The notes: generated by a model not told the origin, from the sequence alone. A DNA stretch of 64,000 bases from Serratia liquefaciens ATCC 27592 (GCF_000422085.1 NC_021741.1:1798001-1862000); one strand, 5' to 3'; shown: positions 53,210 to 63,578, numbered from the stretch's first letter. Numbers and translations: made by a program.

Positions 53210-54574
53210 ATGATGGCGGGTTTAAATAGCATTCTGGAACGTTACGTATTGCCGGCGGCGTTAAAAATCGCCGGGCAAAAACACATTTTATCGGTACGAG
53301 ACGGCATAATTCTCAATATGCCGTTTATGTTGATCGGGTCATTTTTCCTGATCTTCGCCTACTTGCCGATCCCGAGCTATGCCAACCTGATGGGGGAGGT
53401 ATTCGGTGCGGCCTGGCGCGACAAGCTGTTGTATCCGGTCAAAGCGACCTACGACATCATGGCGATTATCTCCAGCTTTGGTATTGCCTACCGGCTGGCG
53501 GAAAAATACCGTGGTATGGACCCGCTCAGTACCGGTGCGGTTTCGTTAGTGGCGTTTATCATGACCATTCCTCAACACACCCTTTTTGCCCCGGTGAAAG
53601 GTGCCGCGGAGCAGATTGTCAAAGGCGTGCTGCCGATGAACTTTATCGGCAGCCAGGGATTGTTCGTGGCAATTGTGGTGGCGCTGTTGTCGACGGAAAT
53701 CTACCGGTTCGTGCATAACCGCAATCTGGTGATCAATATGCCTGAAGGGGTGCCGCCAGCGGTGGCGAAATCCTTCCTGGCGTTGATTCCGGGATTTTGC
53801 GTACTGGCAGTGATCCTTCTGCTGCGCCTGATCGTCGAAGCCACGCCGTTTGGCGATATCAACACCATGATCGCTACGGTGATCGGTATCCCGATGCACC
53901 ACGTGGGCGGAACGCTGCCGGGAATGATTTTCTCAGTGATCCTGATTGGCCTGTTATGGACGTTGGGGCTGCACGGTGATGCCATCGTATTGGTGTTCAT
54001 TCAGCCGGTGTGGTTGGCGAATATGTCGGAAAACCTGGTGGCGTTTCAGAACAACCAGCCTATCCCGCACATTATTACCCAGCAATTTTACGATTTATGG
54101 ATAGCACCCGGCGGAACCGGTGCCCTGTTGGGGTTGGTGATCTTCATGCTGGTGCGCAGCCGTAGCGCGCAGATGAAGCAGTTGGGGAAAATCGCCGCGC
54201 CGGGTTGCCTGTTTAATATCAGTGAGCCCATGGTGTTTGGCATCCCGTTGGTGATGAACCCCTACTTCTTCCTGCCGTTTATCCTGACACCAGTGGTGCT
54301 GGTGATCGTGACCTACACCGCGATGGCAACCGGTTTGGTGACGCCGCCGGTTGGTATAGCCTTACCGTTTACCACGCCGATTTTCATTAGCGGCTATCTG
54401 GCAACCGGAGGCCATATTTCAGGAACGGTGATCCAGGTGGTCAATCTGCTGATTTCAATGGCAATTTACTACCCGTTCTTCCGTGCCTGGGATAAGCAGA
54501 AGTATCGCGAAGAAAATCAGGCCGCGGCATCGGTACCCAGCGCTGCGGTTGGTGAACAATCCCTGACGCCATAG
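53210..54574 (+). CDS. PTS lactose/cellobiose-type EIIC permease
   Basis: 454 residues, inner-membrane sugar-transporting subunit with about ten hydrophobic segments. Typical N-terminus is LPAALKIAGQKHILSVRDG, and the NISEPMVFGIPLVMNP block near residue 340 is the conserved EIIC signature. It is the last gene of the operon, 51 bp after the glycosidase and preceded by a GGGGGAATG leader. Confidence 0.95.
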   Translation: MMAGLNSILERYVLPAALKIAGQKHILSVRDGIILNMPFMLIGSFFLIFAYLPIPSYANLMGEVFGAAWRDKLLYPVKATYDIMAIISSFGIAYRLAEKYRGMDPLSTGAVSLVAFIMTIPQHTLFAPVKGAAEQIVKGVLPMNFIGSQGLFVAIVVALLSTEIYRFVHNRNLVINMPEGVPPAVAKSFLALIPGFCVLAVILLLRLIVEATPFGDINTMIATVIGIPMHHVGGTLPGMIFSVILIGLLWTLGLHGDAIVLVFIQPVWLANMSENLVAFQNNQPIPHIITQQFYDLWIAPGGTGALLGLVIFMLVRSRSAQMKQLGKIAAPGCLFNISEPMVFGIPLVMNPYFFLPFILTPVVLVIVTYTAMATGLVTPPVGIALPFTTPIFISGYLATGGHISGTVIQVVNLLISMAIYYPFFRAWDKQKYREENQAAASVPSAAVGEQSLTP

Positions 54575-54587
54575 CGGGATAAACCAT

Positions 54588-54625
54588 CTTCCTGCGGCAG
54601 CGCACCTAACCGCTACCGCAGGAAG
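54588..54625 (+). terminator. Hairpin after the PTS operon
   Basis: CTTCCTGCGG (54588-54597) / CCGCAGGAAG (54616-54625), with further pairing AGCG/CGCT inside, lies 13 bp after the EIIC stop. A weak T-run follows further on, so it may act as a 3' protective hairpin or terminator. Confidence 0.5.
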
Positions 54626-54806
54626 GATAAAAGCCGTTTTGCACACGAATTGTTACATCATAACAACGTTATTTTTCTCCGCGCTGGCAACGCCCGCCTA
54701 AATTACCTGTCAGATAACCACCCAGTAGCAGGGGAAGAGAAACTCTCACAACAACCTGTATCTGGCAGATGGCTATGAACTCACATTGGCAGGAATGGTA
54801 TCAATA

Positions 54807-56459
54807 ATGCAGAAGTTCCGACGTTGGACCCAGTTGCAGGTCTCCTTTTTTATCGCTTTCTATCTCGGTGTATTACTCAATATCCCTATTTTTTATCGTC
54901 GTTATCAACAGCTTCATAACGATAACCTGTTGTCGATTGGCATTGAAATTGTCGCGGCCTTTTGCCTCGTATGCTTTATCACGCTGCTTATCTCCTTTTT
55001 GGGGCGCCGGTTGTTTCGTGTTTTGGCCACGCTGCTGGTCCTGAGCTCGGTTGCTGCCAGCTATTACATGGTGTTGTTCCACGTCGATATCGGCTACGGC
55101 ATTCTGGCGGCGGTGATGACCACCGACGTTGATTTATCCAAAGAGTCGGTAGGCTGGCATTTTGGCGTATGGATGGTGCTGGTGAGCCTGTTGCCGCTGC
55201 TGTTGATTTGGCTGGCCCCGATGCACGAAGCCGCATTCAAACGCGGCAATCAGCTGGCATTGGTCAAAAAAGGCGGGATTATGCTGGCCGCTGGCCTGTT
55301 CTGCTGGCTACCGCTTCAGTTGATGGGCCAGGTTCAGGATCAACACGACCGTGAAAATAATCAGATGATGGCGAGTTATGGCGGGGTCGTTGCCGGCAGC
55401 TATTCACCGTCTAACTGGCTTTCGGCCCTTGGGCTGCTGACTTACAGTTCCTACAGCCAGGCAGAGGACAGCCGGAATCTGTTTGATCCGGCGGCGCATT
55501 TCACCTACCAGCCGCCAAAAGACGTGAATGATCTTTATGTGGTATTCGTGATTGGTGAAAGTGCCAGACGCGATCATATGGGTGTTTACGGTTACCAGCG
55601 CGACAATACGCCGAATCTGGATAAGGAAGCCAACCTGGCGGTGCTGCAAGGCTATTCTTGCGACACATCGACCAAGCTCTCTCTGCGTTGCATGTTCGTC
55701 AGAGAAGGCGGGGCATCGGAAGAGCCGCAGCGCACGCTAAAGGAAATGAACGTTTTCTCGGTGCTGAAGAAGCAGGGGTTTTCCTCCGAGCTATTCTCTA
55801 TGCAAAGCGAAGCCTGGTTTTATAATAAGACTCAGGCGGACAGCTATGCTCTTCGAGAAAGCATTCAGGCGGAAAAACGCAATGCCGGTAAACCCGTTGA
55901 TGATATTGCGTTGATCGATGAACTGCAGGATTCGCTGGACCGCCATCCTCAGGGCAAACATTTGGTGATTTTGCATACCAAAGGCTCACACTATATGTAC
56001 ACCGAACGCTATCCGCGGGCTTTTGCTCGCTATCAGCCGGAATGCCAGGGTATTGACGATACGTGTTCAACGGAATCGATGATCAACTCTTACGACAACA
56101 GCCTGTTGTACACCGACTATGTTCTTGAGCAGGTGTTCAATCAGTTGCGCAACCGTAACGCTATCGTGTTTTACGCTTCCGATCACGGTGAGTCGATCTC
56201 GGAAAATATGCATTTTCACGGCACGCCGCGCGATCACGCGCCGAAAGAACAGCGTACCGTGCCAATTATGGTCTGGGCATCCGACAAGTTTCTCAGTCAG
56301 CCCGATCACCAGGCGGCATTTAATCAGTTAAAGGCGCTGCAAAAGGCAAAAACGCCGGTGTTTCATGAAAAGCTGTTCGACAGCGTGCTGGGTTGTATCG
56401 GCTATACCTCGCCGGACGGCGGGATTGTGAAGCAGCGTAACTGGTGCCAGGTCAACTGA
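54807..56459 (+). CDS. eptB: Kdo2-lipid A phosphoethanolamine transferase EptB
   Basis: 550 residues from the ATG at 54807, matching the start of E. coli EptB; an upstream in-frame TTG/ATG is possible. Five N-terminal membrane spans (to about residue 195) are followed by a periplasmic sulfatase-fold domain. This has the metal/nucleophile residues (VVFVIGESARRDHMG, CDTSTKLSLRCMF with the catalytic threonine, and ASDHGESI). It adds phosphoethanolamine to the outer Kdo of lipopolysaccharide, altering charge and peptide resistance. Confidence 0.95.
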   Translation: MQKFRRWTQLQVSFFIAFYLGVLLNIPIFYRRYQQLHNDNLLSIGIEIVAAFCLVCFITLLISFLGRRLFRVLATLLVLSSVAASYYMVLFHVDIGYGILAAVMTTDVDLSKESVGWHFGVWMVLVSLLPLLLIWLAPMHEAAFKRGNQLALVKKGGIMLAAGLFCWLPLQLMGQVQDQHDRENNQMMASYGGVVAGSYSPSNWLSALGLLTYSSYSQAEDSRNLFDPAAHFTYQPPKDVNDLYVVFVIGESARRDHMGVYGYQRDNTPNLDKEANLAVLQGYSCDTSTKLSLRCMFVREGGASEEPQRTLKEMNVFSVLKKQGFSSELFSMQSEAWFYNKTQADSYALRESIQAEKRNAGKPVDDIALIDELQDSLDRHPQGKHLVILHTKGSHYMYTERYPRAFARYQPECQGIDDTCSTESMINSYDNSLLYTDYVLEQVFNQLRNRNAIVFYASDHGESISENMHFHGTPRDHAPKEQRTVPIMVWASDKFLSQPDHQAAFNQLKALQKAKTPVFHEKLFDSVLGCIGYTSPDGGIVKQRNWCQVN

Positions 56460-56477
56460 GTTGCCAGCCGTATGACT

Positions 56478-56500
56478 AACCGCCGAAAGGCGGTTTTTTT
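56478..56500 (+). terminator. Terminator of eptB
   Basis: AACCGCC / GGCGGTT with GAAA tetraloop and a run of Ts, 18 bp after the eptB stop. Confidence 0.9.
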
Positions 56501-56526
56501 ATGCATTAAGCTGGCGGAAAGCCCCC

Positions 56527-56661
56527 TTAACGAAGACTCTCAATCCAGTGGAAGATCCGCGCCAGGGCGTGCGTGATATCGCCAATGTTAAATAACGCGC
56601 CTATCCATATCGCAATCATGATGGCTACGGCAATAACGATCGGCATATCCATTCTACTCAT
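56527..56661 (-). CDS. 44-residue membrane protein
   Basis: Starts MSRMDMPIVIAVAIMIAIWI: one hydrophobic span from residue 6 to about 24, then an amphipathic end (HALARIFHWIESLR). A GAAGA sequence lies about 9 bases before the ATG. It is antisense to nothing and lies between the eptB terminator and the proP terminator. Unknown function. Confidence 0.5.
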   Translation of the reverse strand: MSRMDMPIVIAVAIMIAIWIGALFNIGDITHALARIFHWIESLR

Positions 56662-56881
56662 TGGCTATCTTCTTCAATGGGGTAACTTGATTTCAAGGCT
56701 AGCATCAAACCTCGCCAGGATAAAATATCAGGCTAATAGTGCCAAAATTCGGTTTGCCGAAATCGCACTGTGGCCGCTTATACCCCGATGATTACTGCCG
56801 GTGAAAAACGGCGGTCGCGCATGGGGCGCAGAAGGAAGTTTGTGCAAATTTACGTTTGGACGTTGACCGGATTACGGCAAT

Positions 56882-56905
56882 AAAAAAGCCACCCGAAGGT
56901 GGCTT
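56882..56905 (-). terminator. Terminator of proP
   Basis: AAGCCACC / GGTGGCTT stem with a CGAA/TTCG tetraloop, followed on the minus strand by a T-run. Confidence 0.88.
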
Positions 56906-56921
56906 GTCGTTAGAACGCTGT

Positions 56922-58424
56922 TTAGTCCAGTTTTGGATGCTGGTCGATCAACGTCTGTTTTTTCTTTTCCAACTCGGCAATCTGCTCGTTGATGTCTTCG
57001 ACTTTCTGTTCGATGTTGTCGTAGTTTTCTTGCAGCAGCTCTTTGGCTTCTGAACGATCCGAAGCCGCCGGGGTGGCACCGCGCAGCGGTTTATTGGCGG
57101 TTTCTTTCATGTACAGGCCGGTGATCAGACCGATGACGGCGACGACCATCAGATAATAAGCCGGCATATACAGGTTCCCGGTCGCTTCGACCAGCCAGGC
57201 GGCTACCGTCGGCGTCGCACCGGCAACCAGTACCGAGATGTTGAATGAAATCGCCAACGCGCTGTAACGAATATGCGTCGGGAACATCGCCGGCAGGGTG
57301 GAGGCCATCACACCGGTGAAGGAGTTCAGCAGCACCGCCAGCACCAACAGACCGACGAAGATCAGACCAATCACGTTACTGTTGATCAGAATAAAGCAGG
57401 GGATAGACAGAGCCAACAGACCGACGCTGCCGCCGATAATAAACGGCTTACGGCCGATGCGGTCACTGGCCAGGCCTATGACCGGCTGCACGAACAACAT
57501 ACCGATCATGATGGCGATAATGATCAGTACACCGTGATCTTCCGAGTAGTGCAGGTTATGCGACAGGTAGCTCGGCATGTAAGTCAGCAACATGTAATAG
57601 GTCACGTTGGTTGAAATCACGATACCGACGCAGACCAGCAGGCTTCTCCAGTGCTTGGCCGCGATCTCTTTGAAAGAGGTCTTCGGCGGGTTTTCGATGG
57701 CGTTGCGGTCGTCTTTCTCCATCTTTTCCACGTGCTGCTGGAAGGCCGGTGTTTCTTCCAGCGCATGGCGCAGGTACAAACCGATCAGACCCAAAGGCGC
57801 TGCGATAAAGAACGGAATACGCCAGCCCCAGTCGAGGAAGTTGGTTTCACCGACGATGCTGGAGATCAGCACCACCACGCCAGCACCCAGCACGAAACCG
57901 GCAATGGAGCCGAAATCAAGCCAGCTGCCCATAAAGCCGCGTTTTCTGTCCGGTGAGTATTCGGCTACGAAGATAGCCGCGCCGGAGTATTCGCCACCTA
58001 CCGAGAAGCCCTGTGCCAATTTGGCCAGCAACAGCAGAACCGGTGCCCAGATGCCGATAGAGGCATAGGAGGGGATCAGGCCGATACAGAAGGTACTGAC
58101 CGCCATGATAATAATGGTGATGGAGAGTACTTTCTGGCGACCGAATTTATCGCCCATCGCGCCAAAGAAGATACCGCCTAATGGACGTACCAGGAAGGGA
58201 ACGGAAAAGGTCGCCAGTGCGGCAATCATCTGAACGCCAGGGGTGGCGCCAGGGAAAAAGACTTGCCCAAGGGCGTAGGCCACAAAGCCATATACACCGA
58301 AGTCGAACCATTCCATTGCGTTACCTAATGCGGCCGCGGTAATGGCTTTTTTCAGCTTGCTGTCATCGATGATGGTGATGTCATTAATATGCATCGGTTT
58401 ATGTCGTTTTTTTCTTAACTTCAT
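56922..58424 (-). CDS. proP: Osmosensory proline/glycine betaine transporter ProP
   Basis: 500 residues, MFS H+ symporter of compatible solutes, closely matching E. coli ProP (LGNAMEWFDFGVYGFVAYAL, FVAEYSPDRKRGFMGSWLDF). The C-terminal tail (about 455-500) is the ProP coiled coil with heptads (ENYDNIEQKVEDINEQIAEL), which tunes osmotic activation. A CRP-like site lies 124 bp upstream and a terminator lies downstream. Confidence 0.96.
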   Translation of the reverse strand: MKLRKKRHKPMHINDITIIDDSKLKKAITAAALGNAMEWFDFGVYGFVAYALGQVFFPGATPGVQMIAALATFSVPFLVRPLGGIFFGAMGDKFGRQKVLSITIIIMAVSTFCIGLIPSYASIGIWAPVLLLLAKLAQGFSVGGEYSGAAIFVAEYSPDRKRGFMGSWLDFGSIAGFVLGAGVVVLISSIVGETNFLDWGWRIPFFIAAPLGLIGLYLRHALEETPAFQQHVEKMEKDDRNAIENPPKTSFKEIAAKHWRSLLVCVGIVISTNVTYYMLLTYMPSYLSHNLHYSEDHGVLIIIAIMIGMLFVQPVIGLASDRIGRKPFIIGGSVGLLALSIPCFILINSNVIGLIFVGLLVLAVLLNSFTGVMASTLPAMFPTHIRYSALAISFNISVLVAGATPTVAAWLVEATGNLYMPAYYLMVVAVIGLITGLYMKETANKPLRGATPAASDRSEAKELLQENYDNIEQKVEDINEQIAELEKKKQTLIDQHPKLD

Positions 58425-58547
58425 ATAATCATCCCTTAATCAATTTTAGTCGTACGTGAATTCGCAATCCTCGTTCACTTCTTCTGCCCAGTTATCAGCG
58501 TGGCTAATCTTATTGCGATGTTGCCAGATTCGCCACTGCCTTTTTTG

Positions 58548-58563
58548 TGTGATGCGAGTCACG
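58548..58563. promoter_or_regulatory. CRP-like site upstream of proP
   Basis: TGTGA-TGCGAG-TCACG differs from the CRP consensus in the last base only. E. coli proP P1 has a CRP site, so the match is plausible by position and gene. Confidence 0.6.
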
Positions 58564-58798
58564 TAATAAGTCAATTTTCACCGGGAATATGTCATTTAGG
58601 TGACTAATTATTTTGCATCTATAGCTTAGCGTTATATCTTGCGGCGATCAAATTTAGCAGTTTATCTTATCAATTTGCACCGATTTAGCGCATAAATAGA
58701 TTAATTATTGTTCATAATGGTGGTTTTTTGTCTGGGAAGGGATGAAACAAGTATAGAAAGAACTGCAGTAAAAACGGGCAAAATTAATGCATTCCAGA

Positions 58799-58826
58799 TG
58801 AAAAAGCCTGGCGCGATCGCCAGGCT
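58799..58826 (-). terminator. Terminator of the macA-macB-outer membrane channel operon
   Basis: AGCCTGGCG / CGCCAGGCT stem with CGAT loop, followed on the minus strand by a T-run (TTTTTC), just after the outer-membrane channel stop. Confidence 0.88.
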
Positions 58827-58831
58827 CAGCC

Positions 58832-60196
58832 TTACTGCGCAGATCCACCAAACTCCAGATAGAGTTGCGCCAGGTTTTGGTATTGAGCGAACCGGTTTTC
58901 ATCCACGGCCAGCTCCGCCAACCGACGGCGGTTTTGCGCATCCAGCCAGAAATTGATCGGCACCGAGCCTTGCCGGTAGCGGCTTTCATTCAACCGTTCA
59001 GATTTACGCGCCAGCGCCAATGCCGCCTGCAGGTGTTTCTCCTGTGCCATCAGTTGCGTACGTAACGACAGGGCATCATCAATATCGGCCATGGCTTTAT
59101 ACAACGCCTGCTTGAATTCCAGCACCTGCAGTTCATAGTCGCTGCGGGCGATTTTGATATCGACGTCCATTTGCCGCCATTCGAGGAACGGCAGCGACAG
59201 TCCGGCACCTACCGTTGCCAGCGGATTACGCAAAAACTCCAGCAATGCGGTGCTGCTGGCACCTAATGAGCCCGTCAGGCTGAAGGCCGGGTAGTACTGG
59301 GTGCGTTTGATGTCCACGTTAGCCAGAGTTTCACGCAGTCGCCACTCTTTGGCACTGATATCCGGCCGATGGCTTAGCACGCTGGCCGGGATGCCGGCAT
59401 TGATTTGCGGCAATGGACCGGTCGGCAGGCTCTCGGGCTCAACCAACGTGTTTCCCGGCGGCGCACCCAGCAGTACCGTCTGTTCGTTCAGCGCCTGTTG
59501 ACGCTCACGCAGCAGTGCCAGATGGCTGCTTTGCTGATTAATCAGGTTCTGTTCGGCATCCACCACGTCCAATGAAGAGACGCTGCCCGCGCGGTAGCGT
59601 GCCTTGACCAGCCCCAGGGTTTGTTGGGAATAGTCGATGCTTTGCTGACTGACGCGGATTCGCTGATTGATAAAGCCGATACGCCAGTAATTCTTGCTGG
59701 CGCTGGCGAGCAAAGCCAGACGCGCACTTTGCAAATCCTGTTGCGTGGCCTGGCTGGCCCATTCCGCGGCGTCACGTTGCCGCGCCAGTTTGCCCCACAG
59801 ATCGACCTCATAGCTGACGCCGAGATTTGCGCTGCTGCTTTTGTTCCAAGGCGAGGAGTCGGAAAGGGCGGTATTGGCTCCGCTGCTGAGCGTTGCGTTC
59901 ACACTTGGCGCGGTGCCGATATCAGCCCGCTGCGCCGCCAGTTGGGCACGGTAGACGCGCAGTGCGGCGGCGGCCAAATCGTTATTGGCCGCCATCACCT
60001 GCTGCAGCCATCGGTCCAACTGGGGATCACGGAAATCACGCCAGTTGAATGGTTCTGACGTGTCGGCTTCGGCGTTTTGCTGCCAGTCGGCCGGATACTG
60101 CACCTTTGGAGACTGATACTCGCTTTTCAGCGCATTGCCGCAGCCGGTACTGAGCAAGGCCGCGAGGCATAATGCGAGAGGGGATAAGGTTTTCAT
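58832..60196 (-). CDS. TolC/NodT-family outer-membrane efflux lipoprotein
   Basis: 454 residues with a lipobox LLSTGC (cysteine at residue 19). Two outer-membrane-efflux repeats with long coiled helices follow (about 55-245 and 260-450). Conserved LSHRPDISAKEWRLRETLAN and WRQMDVDIKIARSDYE blocks are of the NodT/CusC type. It is third in the operon with macA and macB, 3 bp after macB, so it is likely their dedicated outer-membrane channel. E. coli MacAB instead uses TolC. Confidence 0.92.
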   Translation of the reverse strand: MKTLSPLALCLAALLSTGCGNALKSEYQSPKVQYPADWQQNAEADTSEPFNWRDFRDPQLDRWLQQVMAANNDLAAAALRVYRAQLAAQRADIGTAPSVNATLSSGANTALSDSSPWNKSSSANLGVSYEVDLWGKLARQRDAAEWASQATQQDLQSARLALLASASKNYWRIGFINQRIRVSQQSIDYSQQTLGLVKARYRAGSVSSLDVVDAEQNLINQQSSHLALLRERQQALNEQTVLLGAPPGNTLVEPESLPTGPLPQINAGIPASVLSHRPDISAKEWRLRETLANVDIKRTQYYPAFSLTGSLGASSTALLEFLRNPLATVGAGLSLPFLEWRQMDVDIKIARSDYELQVLEFKQALYKAMADIDDALSLRTQLMAQEKHLQAALALARKSERLNESRYRQGSVPINFWLDAQNRRRLAELAVDENRFAQYQNLAQLYLEFGGSAQ

Positions 60197-60199
60197 AAG

Positions 60200-62140
60200 T
60201 TACTCGCTGGCCAGAGAAATGACCGGATCCATCCGCGCCGCTTTGCGGGCAGGGAGATAACCGAAGATCATGCCAATCAGGGTGGAGCAGCAGAAGGCCA
60301 CGGCAGCAGCCTGCCAGGAATAGATGGCGGTGAGCATGCCCCCCGCCAACAGGGTAAACAGCGAGCCGGCAGCGAACGAAAGTAAAATGCCCAATGCGCC
60401 ACCGATCAGGCAAACCAGTACGGCCTCGATCATAAACTGCTGCATGATATCGCTGCGACGTGCGCCAACGGCCATGCGCACGCCGATTTCGTGCGTGCGT
60501 TCGGTCACTGACACCAGCATGATATTCATCACGCCCAGGCTGCCAATAATCAGGGAGATCGAGGCGACCATCAGGATCAGCAAGGTCAGCGTCATCGAGG
60601 TGTGTTCAATCGATTTTCGGTATTTGTCGAGATTGAACAGCATAAAATCCTTCACGCCATGACGTTGAGTCAGCAACTGTTTAATCGCGGCGACGGCGGC
60701 TTCGTTGGATACGTCCTCTTTCAACCGGACATTAATGCTGCTCAGCGTCGATTTGCCCACCATGCGATACATCACGGTGGAGTAGGGCATCCATACTCTG
60801 ATGCGGTTGGGGGCCGAATCCTGGTTACTTTGGACTATGCCGACCACCCGGGCCGGTACCGCACCGAGGAACACGATCTGACCCAGAGGCTCAACGCCGA
60901 AATCGCCGAACAAAGCCTGCCGCGCGTTTTCGTCAATGATCACTTCCTGCAGCGCATTGCGGTCATCGAGGAAGTTTCGACCCTGTATCAGCTTGAGGCC
61001 GCTAACGCGCAGGTTATCGCGGCCCACGCCGCTGATCGACGCGTTGGCCGATTTGCTGCGAAAGCGAATGTTCTCTGAGGCGCTGACTTCAGGGCTGACG
61101 CTGTCGACAAAGCTCTGGCTGGCCAGCGCGTCGGCGTCCGCCGGTACCAGGGTGCGGATGCTGTCGATGCTGTCGTCAAAGAAATCACGCCCGGGATAAA
61201 TGCTGACGACGTTAGTGCCCAGATCTTTAATGCTCTCCAGCGTGCGCTGTTTTGCGCCTTCGCCCAGGGCGACCACCGTAACCACGGCGGCGATGCCGAA
61301 AATGATGCCGGTCATAGTCAGCGCTGTGCGCAAGCGGTGGGCGTTCATCGCTTTCAGCGCCATCTGCAGTGACTCCCGGGTGCGGTCGAGCAAGCTTTGC
61401 CAATAACCTTGTGCAACTGGCGGGCTCTTTTTCATCACCGGGGGAGGCACCGGCGATTGACAGCCGCTGTCGGCGACGATCTCGCCATCCTGCAGTTCGA
61501 TAATACGCTGTGCGTGCTGGGCGACTTTCATGTCGTGGGTGACGATCACCACCGTGTGACCACGCTGGTTCAGTTCGCTGAGGATCGCCAATACTTCCTG
61601 ACCGGATTTAGAGTCCAACGCGCCGGTCGGTTCGTCCGCCAGGATGATTTCACCGCCGTTGATTAACGAACGAGCAATGCTGACGCGTTGCTGTTGGCCG
61701 CCGGACAGTTGACCGGGCTTATGGTGCTCACGGCCCTCCAACCCCAGGCGCGCCAACAATTGTGCCGCGCGCAGGCGACGTTGGTCGCGTTTACTGTTGG
61801 CGTAAATCGCCGGGATTTCGACGTTGCCCAATGCGCTGATGTCCGGCATCAGGTGATAGCGCTGGAAGATAAAACCAATGTGTTCCCGACGAAGCCTGGC
61901 CAATTCGTCCGGCGACAGGTGTGCGGCATTATGGCCGCTGATGAAATAGTCCCCCTGATCCGGCACGTCCAGACAACCGATGATGTTCATCAGCGTTGAT
62001 TTGCCCGAGCCTGAGGCACCGATAATGGCAACCAACTCACCGGCGGCGATCTTGAGGTTGATGTTTTTCAGTACGGTGAGCGGCTCGCTGCTGTTGGTAT
62101 AGGTGCGGCCAATCCCTTTCAGTTCAATAATGGTGTTCAC
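60200..62140 (-). CDS. macB: Macrolide/peptide export ABC transporter MacB
   Basis: 646 residues. Domains: N-terminal ABC ATPase with Walker [10 protein letters not shown] (about residue 40), signature [14 protein letters not shown] and Walker [10 protein letters not shown]; then a linker, a first membrane span near residue 275, a large periplasmic domain and three C-terminal spans (FtsX/MacB fold). It drives export with MacA; known substrates of relatives are macrolides, enterotoxin STII, haem precursors and lipopeptides. It overlaps macA by 4 bp. Confidence 0.94.
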   Translation of the reverse strand: MNTIIELKGIGRTYTNSSEPLTVLKNINLKIAAGELVAIIGASGSGKSTLMNIIGCLDVPDQGDYFISGHNAAHLSPDELARLRREHIGFIFQRYHLMPDISALGNVEIPAIYANSKRDQRRLRAAQLLARLGLEGREHHKPGQLSGGQQQRVSIARSLINGGEIILADEPTGALDSKSGQEVLAILSELNQRGHTVVIVTHDMKVAQHAQRIIELQDGEIVADSGCQSPVPPPVMKKSPPVAQGYWQSLLDRTRESLQMALKAMNAHRLRTALTMTGIIFGIAAVVTVVALGEGAKQRTLESIKDLGTNVVSIYPGRDFFDDSIDSIRTLVPADADALASQSFVDSVSPEVSASENIRFRSKSANASISGVGRDNLRVSGLKLIQGRNFLDDRNALQEVIIDENARQALFGDFGVEPLGQIVFLGAVPARVVGIVQSNQDSAPNRIRVWMPYSTVMYRMVGKSTLSSINVRLKEDVSNEAAVAAIKQLLTQRHGVKDFMLFNLDKYRKSIEHTSMTLTLLILMVASISLIIGSLGVMNIMLVSVTERTHEIGVRMAVGARRSDIMQQFMIEAVLVCLIGGALGILLSFAAGSLFTLLAGGMLTAIYSWQAAAVAFCCSTLIGMIFGYLPARKAARMDPVISLASE

Positions 62141-63321
62141 AGTAACAGGCCTTCTTCGCCCGGCTTGGCGCTTTCTTGCACCAGCACTACGTGTTCACCC
62201 GCCTTTAATCCGGAGAGGATTTGTATATCGACGTTATTGGTAATACCGGTTGTCACCTCACGTAATTCCACCCGGTTATCCCCGGTCAGCACTTGTACCT
62301 GCTGTTTTTTGTCCGCGTTTTTATGCACTGCCTGAATCGGAACCAACAGCGTGTTTTTTGCCTCACCCAGTAGCAATGAAACCTGAGCCGTCATGGCAAT
62401 ACGCAGCCGGTTTTCCGGATTGGGCACGTCGAGCAACGCGTTGTAATACACGGAAGCATTGGAGGTGCCGGAGCCTGAGGCGGTACTGCCGCCGGAAAGT
62501 GAATCGTCTTTCATAACGGACTCAGGTGCCAGTTCTACAGTGCGCAGCGTGGCGTCGTACCTTTTGTCCGGCTCGGAGAAAATGGTGAAGTAGGCTTTTT
62601 GCCCTTGGGTAACGCGGGTAATGTCAGCCTCGGAAATCTGCGCTTTGATGGTCATCACGTCCAGCTGCGCCAATTTAACAATGGTAGGGGCGCTCTGATT
62701 GGCGTTTACCGTTTGACCTTGCTGGGTAATGACGGCAATGACAATGCCGTCCATCGGGGCCAGGATGCGGGTGTAACTCAGATCGACCTTTTTCTTGTCT
62801 ACTTCGATCTGCGCCTGAACGATACGTGCATTCAGCGCGATCAGTTCTGCACGGGTAGCGGCAAGCGTGGCCTCTGCCGTTTCAAAATCTTCGCGTGAGC
62901 CGGCTTCATCGTTCAACATGCGTTTTTGGCGCTTAAAGCGAGACTCGGCCTGTTTTAACAGCGCCTGTTTGGCTTGCAAATCCGCTTTCGCCACGTTCAG
63001 CGCCGCCTCAGCGTTGCGTAAATCATTGCGTTGCGGCAGATCATCAATGTCGGCGATCGGTTGGCCTTTGGTGACCCGGTCGCCAAGTTTGACCTTCAGG
63101 GATTTCACCTGGCCAGAAACCTGCGCACCGACGTTGACCCGTTCGAATGCGTCCAATTTACCTGTAGCCAACACGGCATTTTCTATATCGCCAAGGCGAA
63201 CCTGTGCGGTGACATAGGCGTCCTGAGAAGGGGATTGCAAAGAGAACGCCGCCATGAAGGCAATAATCACCAGCAGGGCGCCAGCCAGTATAAACGCCCA
63301 ACGGCGCGGAGTAACTTTCAT
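62137..63321 (-). CDS. macA: MacA periplasmic adaptor (membrane fusion protein)
   Basis: 394 residues from the ATG at 63321; an in-frame ATG at 63333 is also possible. There is one N-terminal membrane span (residues 8-30), then a lipoyl/barrel-sandwich half (VNVGAQVSGQVKSLKVKLGDRV), a coiled-coil hairpin (about 90-170), the second lipoyl half (LDYTRI-like LSYTRILAPMDGIV) and beta-barrel domains. A short serine/glycine insertion (GGSTASGSGTS) near residue 280 is unusual. It starts the macA-macB-channel operon. Confidence 0.93.
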   Translation of the reverse strand: MKVTPRRWAFILAGALLVIIAFMAAFSLQSPSQDAYVTAQVRLGDIENAVLATGKLDAFERVNVGAQVSGQVKSLKVKLGDRVTKGQPIADIDDLPQRNDLRNAEAALNVAKADLQAKQALLKQAESRFKRQKRMLNDEAGSREDFETAEATLAATRAELIALNARIVQAQIEVDKKKVDLSYTRILAPMDGIVIAVITQQGQTVNANQSAPTIVKLAQLDVMTIKAQISEADITRVTQGQKAYFTIFSEPDKRYDATLRTVELAPESVMKDDSLSGGSTASGSGTSNASVYYNALLDVPNPENRLRIAMTAQVSLLLGEAKNTLLVPIQAVHKNADKKQQVQVLTGDNRVELREVTTGITNNVDIQILSGLKAGEHVVLVQESAKPGEEGLLL

Positions 63322-63380
63322 AGTGTTGTCCATAACGGAGAGAACGACTTTCCCAGAAAGCACTTATAGTGGCATTCAGT

Positions 63381-63400
63381 GCTTTAACTAACAATAAACA
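63381..63400 (-). promoter_or_regulatory. Weak PhoP-box-like direct repeat upstream of macA
   Basis: On the minus strand TGTTTA-N5-AGTTAA resembles the PhoP box (GGTTTA-N5-GGTTTA) with mismatches, 60-80 bp upstream of macA. macAB is PhoP-controlled in Salmonella. Tentative. Confidence 0.25.
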
Positions 63401-63578
63401 TGCAGCAGACGCTGCAATAAAGGTTTCATTGGTTAACTATCGCGCAATGAAAACAATCGCCACTCTGGACGCTTAATAGTCATAAATGCAGGATTTCTCT
63501 TAAAATTCAGGTATTCATAGTGCTTTTTGTTGAATCCTTAGTATCAATATGGATAATAAAGTCCCGAAGCGAAGGAAT

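Larger units (their letters stand above)
58425..58831. other. Region between proP and the MacAB-TolC-like operon
   Basis: 407 bases without a gene. It contains the proP promoter region (minus strand) with a CRP-like site at 58548-58563, and the terminator of the export operon at 58799-58826. The middle is AT-rich with nothing recognised. Confidence 0.5.
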
